Below, one piece after another: positions 1-5,065 of a stretch of 5,065 nt of DNA. The notes beneath the pieces were generated by a model, which was given only the letters and a program-made list of their open reading frames with translations, was not told the DNA's origin and did not search any database. The translations under genes were made by a program, and so were the position numbers. How positions within the stretch are numbered: position 1 is the stretch's first letter; the number at the start of each line of letters is the position of its first letter. Origin of the DNA: CAZDCZ01 sp964504155 (lineage in GTDB: Bacteria > Bacteroidota > Bacteroidia > Bacteroidales > UBA12077); NCBI GenBank assembly GCA_964504155.1, contig CAZDCZ010000122.1, forward strand, positions 1 to 5,065. The letters run 5' to 3'.

Positions 1-121
1 CCTTGCATATCATATGTAAATGACTTGGCATTAAACAATAGGCAAAAACAATTAAACCTTTATTCTTTATACAATATTGCAACGAATCAATTATAAGTTT
101 TTTGTGATTTGCGCTCGCAAA
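1..121 (-). pseudogene. REP-associated / IS200-like (Y1, HUH) transposase fragment
   Basis: Read on the minus strand from 121 down to 2, the frame is open for 40 codons. It gives a peptide containing ANHKKLIIDSLQYC, then KNKGLIVFAYCLMP, then SHLHMIC. This matches the family pattern of REP-associated tyrosine transposases (Transposase_17/Y1_Tnp): a helix of the type 'IDSLxYCxxxKGL', a strand, then the HUH metal motif. Here the HUH motif is H-L-H, with His codons at 20-22 and 14-16. The catalytic Tyr would lie beyond the left edge. Going upstream the frame meets a stop at 122-124, and neither other minus-strand frame gives a recognisable N-terminus (normally roughly 30-40 residues, with a 'YFxSFxxxxWxxxF' type segment). 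The gene therefore looks 5'-truncated or decayed. The plus-strand 31-codon frame over 1-96 is taken to be its shadow. The family match is from memory of the motif, not a search. Confidence 0.68.
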
Positions 122-122
122 T
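107..122. repeat. GC-cored perfect palindrome (7-bp arms, 2-nt centre)
   Basis: The arms are ATTTGCG (107-113) and CGCAAAT (116-122), around CT. The GC-rich core stands out in otherwise strongly AT-rich non-coding DNA. It sits exactly where the transposase-like frame on the minus strand breaks off, so it could be a REP-like palindrome, a rearrangement junction or a chance match. The arms are short. As a hairpin it would close with about six pairs over a four-base loop. Confidence 0.45.
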
Positions 123-273
123 TATTTTACTAGACTTCGTAATTGTAAAAGTTTTATCAATTTTTGCTTTGCTTAATTAATGTAAATCATTATTTTTATG
201 TCGATATAGTTTTTGTAAAGCAATTATTTACCTTCTTGCTATACAGAACAGACTATTTTAATTGCTCAACTTC

Positions 274-300
274 GATTTTTAAAATATATTTTTAAAAATC
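274..300. repeat. Perfect 11-bp inverted repeat, AT-rich
   Basis: The left arm GATTTTTAAAA (274-284) and right arm TTTTAAAAATC (290-300) are exact reverse complements around the spacer TATAT. The repeat lies in a gene-free stretch (122-373), 74 bp upstream of the ATG of the decayed outer-membrane protein gene. It could be an operator, a weak bidirectional terminator (the plus side is followed by CTTTTTGG) or a relic of a mobile-element end. With only one G:C pair per arm, a terminator role would be weak. Confidence 0.5.
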
Positions 301-373
301 CTTTTTGGTAAGTTTTTTTCTAAAGAAATTTATTATATAAAAATTGGATGTTTTACTTTTCGAAAGTAATAAA

Positions 374-887
374 ATGAAAATAGTTAAGAATAGTGTAATA
401 ATAGTGATTTTTTTGATTATTTACCAGGCTGTATTTGGTCAAGAATATTCGAAGAATAGCTTAAAATATGGACTTGGAGTAGGAGCTTTTGATGGAATTC
501 GTACTACAGGTCATGGATGTTTGTTCTTAGTTGCTTACGAGCGCAATTTGTGGAAAGACAGATTAAGAATAAACCCGAATCTGACTTTTGCTTATTATAA
601 CGCAAGATTTGTTTCTGATGTTCCCGACCAATGGGCTAATTTGTTAAATTTCGAAACAATTTTGTTTTTTGATGTAGTTAGAATTAAAGTTTTTTTGTTA
701 ACAATAGGGGCAGGTGGTGTTATAAATAATACTCGTGCTTATATTGAAACAGGAGGGTGGACAAATACGAATAAATCCTAAAAATAATAAAATAGCAATT
801 GAATTAATGCCCTTAAATTTTCATGTAGGAAACAATTATTTTATGTAAGCATATGGTAAATTCGGAATTGCTGTAAAATTGAAATAA
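374..887 (+). pseudogene. Small outer-membrane beta-barrel-type protein, frameshifted and with an internal stop
   Basis: The ATG at 374 is chosen because it opens a clean signal peptide: MKIVKN, a hydrophobic core, then AVFG before QEY, with cleavage after Gly22. An in-frame TTG at 344 would add ten residues that spoil it. The mature part alternates short amphipathic strands and Gly/Asn/Asp turns (GLGVGAFDG, YERNLWKDRLRINPN, LTIGAGG), as in Bacteroidota outer-membrane barrels. The frame stops at 779-781 after TNTNKS. From about 756 the +1-shifted frame continues the same style: GGQIRINPKNNKIAIELMPL, then NFHVGNNYFM, a TAA at 846-848, then AYGKFGIAVKLK and a TAA at 885-887. Two lesions are therefore visible. 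The first is an extra base in GGAGGGTGG (752-760), or a small deletion there. The second is a nonsense codon that one G-to-T change from GAA would explain. A truncated 136-residue product could still be made but would lack the closing strands. No specific function is recognised. Confidence 0.7.
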
Positions 888-911
888 GTAAAATAATAAA
901 TTCAATTCATA

Positions 912-947
912 ATATTTTATTTAGCAGAACTAATTTGCTAATAAATA
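912..947 (+). terminator. Possible stem-loop after the barrel pseudogene
   Basis: TTAGCA (921-926) pairs with TGCTAA (936-941) around a nine-base loop. The flanks (ATATTTTAT to the left, TAAATAT to the right) can extend the pairing with one or two bulges. It lies 25-60 bp after the end of the decayed barrel gene and before the nucleotidase gene, which fits a weak terminator or a leader structure. There is no immediate long T tract, so this is tentative. Confidence 0.3.
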
Positions 948-961
948 TAAGAATACTTTTA
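934..961 (+). promoter_or_regulatory. Weak Bacteroidota-type promoter candidate for the nucleotidase gene
   Basis: TTTG at 934-937 resembles the Bacteroidota -33 element. TACTTTTA at 954-961 matches TAnnTTTG at all but the last base. The spacer is 16 nt, shorter than the usual 19-21, so this is only a candidate. It would place the transcript start about 35 bp before the ATG at 1004. It overlaps the 3' arm of the stem-loop at 912-947, and at most one of the two readings may be real. Confidence 0.22.
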
Positions 962-1003
962 AGTAATAATAAAGCCTTTTATGGACAATAAATATTTTTA
1001 TCG

Positions 1004-2446
1004 ATGAAAAATATCATAACTAAGTTTGTTCTATTTGTTTTACTCGTTAGTGCAATATCATGCACATTTAATAACGAGAGCAAGGATGATAATATAAAAG
1101 AGATTGTGGTTTTTTATACTAACGACGAACATGGTTGGATGGAACCAACAGATGAATTCGATGGTGCTCCAGGACTTTATTCATCGTGGAAAAATGATGA
1201 TGCTTATGATGGTTCCGATAAGTTTTTGATACTTAGCGGAGGAGATATGTGGACAGGCCCTGCTATATCAACATGGTTTAAGGGAAAACCTATGATGGAA
1301 GTTATGAATGCCATGGGATATGATTTATCTGCTATTGGAAATCACGAGTTTGATTTTAAAGTCGAACATCTAAATCAACAATTAGATAGTATCAATTTTC
1401 CATTAATATCGGCAAATATTATAGATAAACAAACAGGAGAAATTCCATCGTTTGCAAAACCTTATGTTATTCTTGAATCGAATGGTGTAAAAGTGGGAAT
1501 TATCGGCTTATCGTCTTTATCGACTCCATATACCACGTTTCCAGAGAATGTTGTTGACTATGAATTTACTTCGTATTCCGATGCTATTGAGAAATATTCT
1601 GGAATAGCAAAAGATAATGGAGCAGAAGTACTATTTATTATTGGGCATATATGCGAAAACGAAATGGAAGAACTAGTTCCTGTGGCTAAAAAATGTGGCG
1701 TGTGTCTTATTGGAGGTGGACATTGCCACAAAAAAGTTCTAAAAATGCTTGATGGAATTCTTTTAATAGAAAGCGGGTCGAAGATGGAGAATTATGTTAA
1801 AGTAAAGTTGCAGTACAATAAATCGGACGAAAATGTAACAATAGATACATACAACATAGTAAGTAATAAGAATGGATATTCCGATACTGTTATTCAAAAT
1901 ATTGTAGATTATTGGAAAAATAAAGTTGATGATGTTTTATCGGATAAAATTGGGTATTGTTCGGAAACAATAGAAGAATCGTCAATAGAAATGAAGAATA
2001 TGGTTTGCGATTCGTGGTTTTATTCTTTTCCCGATGCCGATATTTCTGTTACTAATGATGGTGGAATTCGTCAAGATATAATTAAAGGAGATATTACATT
2101 AAAAACAATTGTTGGTTTATTACCTTTCGAGAATTCTATTTACGAGTTAGATTTAACCGGAGCCGAATTACTTAATTGTATTGCTAATTTAGAAGTAGGA
2201 GGTATGACTACAATTAATGGAAATTACCTGGCAGATGGAAGACAAATATATTCCGATAGTACTTATACTGTTTTAACAACTGATTATCTATATTCTCGTG
2301 GAGATAATCAGTTTTCTTTATACGATTCTGTTCCGTATAATACATCGATTAATTACAGACAACCTCTTATAGATTGGATGAAATCGAAAAATACAAGTAG
2401 TCAGAATCCTATAAATAACTATTTAGATTCTTTACCAAGAAGATAA
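1004..2446 (+). CDS. 5'-nucleotidase / UshA-family metallophosphoesterase lipoprotein
   Basis: An intact 480-residue envelope phosphohydrolase. The N-terminus is a lipoprotein signal (hydrophobic 8-19, lipobox AISC, lipidated Cys20), followed by TFNNESKDDN. The K-D-D resembles a Bacteroidota surface-export signal, though it sits further from Cys than usual. The metallophosphatase domain (about 33-285) has the binuclear-metal ligands in order: YTNDEHG (Asp41, His43), GGDMW (Asp81), GNHEFDF (Asn113, His114), GH (His215) and GGHCH (His240, His242). The 5'-nucleotidase C-terminal domain (about 310-450) shows TNDGGIR (Asn351, Arg356), LPFENSIYELDLTGAEL (373-389) and YTVLTTDYLYSRGDNQF (421-437). 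The family hydrolyses nucleoside monophosphates, and some members also cleave UDP-sugars, 2',3'-cyclic nucleotides or other phosphoesters; which substrate applies here cannot be read. The usual GGDG loop is SRGDNQ here, so substrate preference may differ. The ATG start is fixed by the signal peptide. It stands alone, with gaps of 116 bp before and 178 bp after. Confidence 0.93.
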   Translation: MKNIITKFVLFVLLVSAISCTFNNESKDDNIKEIVVFYTNDEHGWMEPTDEFDGAPGLYSSWKNDDAYDGSDKFLILSGGDMWTGPAISTWFKGKPMMEVMNAMGYDLSAIGNHEFDFKVEHLNQQLDSINFPLISANIIDKQTGEIPSFAKPYVILESNGVKVGIIGLSSLSTPYTTFPENVVDYEFTSYSDAIEKYSGIAKDNGAEVLFIIGHICENEMEELVPVAKKCGVCLIGGGHCHKKVLKMLDGILLIESGSKMENYVKVKLQYNKSDENVTIDTYNIVSNKNGYSDTVIQNIVDYWKNKVDDVLSDKIGYCSETIEESSIEMKNMVCDSWFYSFPDADISVTNDGGIRQDIIKGDITLKTIVGLLPFENSIYELDLTGAELLNCIANLEVGGMTTINGNYLADGRQIYSDSTYTVLTTDYLYSRGDNQFSLYDSVPYNTSINYRQPLIDWMKSKNTSSQNPINNYLDSLPRR

Positions 2447-2624
2447 TTTTTTATTTTTCCGATTACTCTAAAAATGAGCTGTAATAATCAGATGAGGTTT
2501 TGAATAAAAAATGATAAACGAAATAGAGAAGAATTTATAAGATATATATTGACGAGGAAAACAATAACAATGAGTAGAAGTTTTAAAGCACAAATTATAA
2601 ATTTATTATATTAAAATAATTTTT
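2447..2624. other. Non-coding gap between the nucleotidase and sensor genes
   Basis: This 178-bp AT-rich gap has no long open frame. A short 14-codon frame (ATG at 2571) preceded by GAGGAAAAC is visible but has no recognisable content. I find no clear terminator after 2446 (only a T-rich run at 2447-2458) and no convincing TTTG/TAnnTTTG promoter pair. Separate transcription of the two flanking genes is likely from the distance alone. Confidence 0.5.
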
Positions 2625-4631
2625 ATGAAAAACATATTGAGTAATTTGAAAATTGGTACTAAATTATTATTATATTCAATTAGTATATTAGCTACTTTGC
2701 TGTTAATTGGGACTATGAGTAGTTTAGTATTAAAAAAAATATCTGTAAAAGAGAATAATATTGTTCAAAGCATTACTCTTTCTGATGCAATATTTGAAGC
2801 TAAATATTTTTTGCGATCCGATATGCATATTTTTATGGAAATATCGAAAGCCTCAGAAATTGAAAAAATAAAATATTGGCAAGGAGAACACAATTTTCAA
2901 ATTATTTTTTTTAACGATCAAATAAAAAAAATAGAAGATGTATATACGAATAATAAACAAGATGAGACTTATATATTTAACCCCGAAATATTAGTATTAA
3001 CTAAGCAGGTTAGTAAAAGTTATAATGACGAGTTTTTACTTATGTTTAATAAACTGCAAAAATTAAAACAGGAAGAACTCTTTATAAAGGAAAAAAGCAA
3101 TAGCGCATCTGATATCCGCTTGAATGAGATAAAAAAAGAAATATTAATACTTGAAAGTAAGGTTATTAATAATGGCTTAATTATTATTAAAAATATTGAT
3201 AAGGCAAAAGATTTAACTCGTAATATTGTTAGTAATCTACAGAAAGAAACAAAAGAAATTATAAGTACTTCATTAATTCGTACTATTATAATTGTAAGTC
3301 TTGCTTTATTACTTATTAGTGTAGTAACATTTTATTTTATCTACCTGATATCTACTCCTGTGAATAAAATAAAATCGACAGTTGAAAGTATGAGTAAGGG
3401 AGAACAGCCATCAAGCTTTATTATTAAATCGAAAGATGAATTTGGAGAAATACAAACTGCTATTAATAAGCTAATTAACTCTTTAAAGCAAATTGCTGTT
3501 TTTGCAAAAGAGGTAGGGAATAATAATTTTATGTCGGAATATACTCCTGCCGGTAAAAACGATGTGTTAGGTAATTCATTGCTTGAGATGCGAAACAGTT
3601 TAAAGGAAGCCGAAGACAAACAACAAAAACGTGATGCTGAAGAAGAAAAACGAAAATGGGCTAACGAAGGAATAGCATTATTTAGCAATGTATTAAGACA
3701 AAGCGATAAAAATTTAGAAAATTTGTCAGCTGATATTTTAATTAAATTAGTCGATTATTTAAATGCAAACCAAGGAGGCTTATTTATTAAGAATGATAAT
3801 GAAAAAGATCATGTCTATTACGAACTTATAACATCATATGCCTATAACAGGAGAAAATATCAAAATAAAATTATTGAACTAGGCGAAGGATTGGTTGGAA
3901 CTTGTGCTGTCGAGAAGAAAATGAATTATTTAACCGATATTCCCGAAGATTATATAAAAATTACATCGGGTTTGGGAGGCGCTAATCCTAAAAGTATTTT
4001 AATTGTTCCGTTAAAAATAGAAGAAGAAGTTTTAGGTGTTATTGAGATAGCTTCGTTTAATAAATTTAAAAAATACGAAATTGAATTTGTAAATGAAATT
4101 GCCGATAACATTGCATCAACTTTATTTTCGGTACGAGTAAATACTCACACAAAAGAGCTTTTAGAGAAAACTCAACAACAAGCAGAAGAAATGGCTGCAC
4201 AAGAAGAAGAAATGCGCCAGAATATGGAAGAATTGCAAGCAACCCAAGAAGAAGCAGATAGAAAAACATCGGAAATGAAAGGATTAATCAATGCTTTAAA
4301 TTCAACAAGCTTTATTATTGAGTACGATTTAGATGGTAGAATAACTTATATTAACGATGCTTACCTGAATTTATTTGGTATTAATCGCGATGATGCTATT
4401 GGAACACATCATTCTAACAATATAAACTTCACTAAAGAACAAAAAGAGCGATACAAAGAGTTTTGGCAAGATTTAAAATCAGGAAACACAAAAAGAGAAA
4501 AAACAAAACTTACAATTAAAGATAAAGCTTATTTATTTTTAGAGTCGTATTCTCCGATATATAATGAAGAAAACAATGTTTATAAAATTCTTAAAATAGC
4601 AAACGATATTTCCGAGTTTATCGAAAATTAG
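2625..4631 (+). CDS. Membrane sensor protein: periplasmic domain, HAMP, GAF, coiled coil, terminal PAS; no output domain
   Basis: An intact 668-residue signalling protein. TM1 is at about 13-36. A largely helical, Lys/Glu/Asn-rich periplasmic sensor spans 37-217, with TM2 at 218-241. HAMP follows (about 242-295; TPVNKIKSTVESMSKGE, DEFGEI), then a second HAMP-like stretch (296-330, ending DVLGNSLLEMRNSL) and a charged helix (326-347). GAF spans about 348-503, with GEGLVG at 420-425 and SILIVPLKIEEEVLGVIEIA at 457-476. A strong Glu/Gln coiled coil is at 508-550 (EEMAAQEEEMRQNMEELQAT). A PAS domain fills 553-665 (IIEYDLDGRITYINDAYLNLFG, 564-585). The protein ends straight after PAS with ISEFIEN. 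No histidine kinase H-box/ATPase, GGDEF, PP2C or MCP region is present, so it probably signals by protein-protein contact or to a separate partner. The ligands of the periplasmic, GAF and PAS domains are unknown. The leader TAAAATAATTTTT before ATG is A/T-rich without a Shine-Dalgarno, as is usual in the phylum. Confidence 0.88.
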   Translation: MKNILSNLKIGTKLLLYSISILATLLLIGTMSSLVLKKISVKENNIVQSITLSDAIFEAKYFLRSDMHIFMEISKASEIEKIKYWQGEHNFQIIFFNDQIKKIEDVYTNNKQDETYIFNPEILVLTKQVSKSYNDEFLLMFNKLQKLKQEELFIKEKSNSASDIRLNEIKKEILILESKVINNGLIIIKNIDKAKDLTRNIVSNLQKETKEIISTSLIRTIIIVSLALLLISVVTFYFIYLISTPVNKIKSTVESMSKGEQPSSFIIKSKDEFGEIQTAINKLINSLKQIAVFAKEVGNNNFMSEYTPAGKNDVLGNSLLEMRNSLKEAEDKQQKRDAEEEKRKWANEGIALFSNVLRQSDKNLENLSADILIKLVDYLNANQGGLFIKNDNEKDHVYYELITSYAYNRRKYQNKIIELGEGLVGTCAVEKKMNYLTDIPEDYIKITSGLGGANPKSILIVPLKIEEEVLGVIEIASFNKFKKYEIEFVNEIADNIASTLFSVRVNTHTKELLEKTQQQAEEMAAQEEEMRQNMEELQATQEEADRKTSEMKGLINALNSTSFIIEYDLDGRITYINDAYLNLFGINRDDAIGTHHSNNINFTKEQKERYKEFWQDLKSGNTKREKTKLTIKDKAYLFLESYSPIYNEENNVYKILKIANDISEFIEN

Positions 4632-4700
4632 TGAATGAAAAAATTTAATTAGATACTTTTAAAAATTTTATAGGAATAAGGTAACTTTATAAATTGCACA

Positions 4701-4745
4701 TTTGTTTTTTTTCCAATACATAGGCAAACGCAAAAAAAACCAAAA
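4701..4745. repeat. T8/A8 inverted repeat in the gap after the sensor gene
   Basis: TTTG followed by eight T (4701-4712) is mirrored by eight A followed by CCAAAA (4732-4745), so TTTG-T8 can pair with A8-C-CAAA with one bulged C. The loop holds CCAATACATAGGCAAACGC. It lies 70 bp after the sensor stop. A stem made only of A:T pairs is a poor intrinsic terminator, but the T run on either strand could end transcription. Confidence 0.3.
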
Positions 4746-4825
4746 GAGCAATTTCTTCCCTTCACTTGTAGAAATCTGTTAGTAAATATTGAGTAATATA
4801 TATCACAAAAAAAGATAATAAATCA

Positions 4826-5065
4826 CTAGCATCCGAAAGTCGAAATTTTAAAAAGCCATCAGAATCCTATATTTTTGTTTTCATTACCAAAACAATTTAA
4901 TTATGGGACTCTTCAGGCGAAACAAAAATAACAATAAACCAGTAATTCGACAAATATTAGATTTAGTACCTCGTTGGCTTTTTGAAAGCTGCACCAATAC
5001 TTACAAAACCGACAAAGGCGTTAGTAAATATAAGACTTACGATCAATTTGTCGCCTTAACTTTCG
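4826..5065 (+). mobile_element. IS4-like insertion sequence, left portion (right part outside the window)
   Basis: An IS4-like transposase starts at 4903 and its element must begin upstream. The best visible candidate for the left end is the G/C-containing segment CTAGCATCCGAAAGTCG (4826-4842), which breaks from the A/T-rich DNA before it and leaves a leader of about 75 bp. The exact boundary is inferred; the matching right inverted repeat and the target duplication are outside the window. Confidence 0.45.
4903..5065 (+). CDS. IS4-family-like transposase, N-terminal part (runs off the right edge)
   Basis: The frame is open from ATG 4903 to the window end (54 complete codons). It starts MGLFRRNKNNNKPVIRQILD, then LVPRWLFES, then KTDKGVSKYKTYDQFVALTF. 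This resembles the DUF4372 N-terminal domain found on many Bacteroidota IS4-like transposases, typically '...xPVxxQILxLIPxxLF...YxTDxxxKxFxxxxQFxxLxF'. The region is thought to contact DNA; the DDE catalytic core would lie downstream. The start is supported by family-like spacing to the 'P-V-x-x-Q-I-L' motif and by the leader ATTTAATT before ATG. Codon choice (CTC, TTC, AGG, GTC, GCC) is less A/T-skewed than in the sensor gene next door, consistent with a mobile origin. The family call is from motif memory. Confidence 0.8.
   Translation, partial: MGLFRRNKNNNKPVIRQILDLVPRWLFESCTNTYKTDKGVSKYKTYDQFVALTF

Noticed and set aside
1..96. Plus-strand 31-codon frame ending at TAA 94-96, a possible 3' end of an upstream gene
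   Set aside because: The translation is not recognisable, whereas the overlapping minus-strand frame carries transposase motifs, so this is treated as its shadow.
344..373. TTG start at 344 for the barrel gene
   Set aside because: It would put ten residues including Asp and Glu before an otherwise standard signal peptide that starts at ATG 374.
2571..2615. 14-codon frame after GAGGAAAAC upstream of the sensor gene
   Set aside because: Too short, with no recognisable content; A-rich purine runs are common in this DNA, so the Shine-Dalgarno-like stretch is weak support.
3341..3688. Minus-strand 115-codon open frame
   Set aside because: It lies wholly within the HAMP/linker/GAF coding region of the sensor gene on the plus strand. 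Its translation has no recognisable domain, and the plus frame is clearly real.
4066..4269. Minus-strand 67-codon open frame with Leu-rich translation
   Set aside because: It is the antisense shadow of the Glu/Gln-rich coiled coil (GAA/CAA codons read as TTC/TTG); no independent evidence for a gene.
4632..4820. Minus-strand open frames of about 36-45 codons across the gap after the sensor gene
   Set aside because: Low-complexity translations (Phe/Lys/Cys-rich) with no family resemblance, in two overlapping frames of the same strand, as expected from the poly-T/A tracts.
1..5065. CRISPR array, tRNA or rRNA
   Set aside because: No regularly spaced direct repeats, no cloverleaf-like GC-rich segment and no rRNA-like conserved stretch were seen on either strand.

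Overview
The window is very AT-rich. The coding style points to a Bacteroidota bacterium, probably Bacteroidales/Marinilabiliales-like: no strong Shine-Dalgarno sites, A/T-rich leaders before ATG, a Bacteroidota-style outer-membrane protein signal peptide ending FGQ, a lipoprotein with an acidic/lysine tail after the Cys, and a HAMP-GAF-coiled coil-PAS sensor of a type common in that phylum. The phylum call is inference from these traits; no marker gene is present.

Layout from left to right. (1) At the left edge, on the minus strand, is the middle part of a REP-associated/IS200-like (HUH, Y1) transposase. It is cut by the window edge on its C-terminal side, and its N-terminal coding sequence is missing. 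(2) Positions 122-373 hold no gene, but contain a perfect 11-bp inverted repeat. (3) Positions 374-887 (+) hold a small outer-membrane beta-barrel-type gene broken by a frameshift near 755-758 and an in-frame stop at 846-848. The barrel's C-terminal end is still readable in the shifted frame. (4) Positions 1004-2446 (+) encode an intact lipoprotein of the 5'-nucleotidase/UshA family, with all the main metal-binding motifs. (5) Positions 2625-4631 (+) encode an intact two-TM membrane sensor with a periplasmic domain, HAMP, GAF, coiled coil and a terminal PAS, but no kinase, cyclase, phosphatase or MCP output domain. (6) Positions 4903-5065 (+) hold the start of an IS4-like transposase whose element probably begins near 4826.

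The two intact genes share a strand but are separated by 178 bp, and nothing shows that they form an operon. The nucleotidase would dephosphorylate extracellular nucleotides or related phosphoesters at the cell envelope. The sensor would read a periplasmic cue and, through GAF and PAS, a cytoplasmic one. The window looks like ordinary accessory chromosome between two mobile-element remnants or insertions, with one decayed membrane-protein gene. I see no convincing new multi-gene system. The most useful observations are the two hidden remnants that simple ORF calling misses (the minus-strand transposase fragment and the 3' part of the barrel gene) and the output-less sensor.
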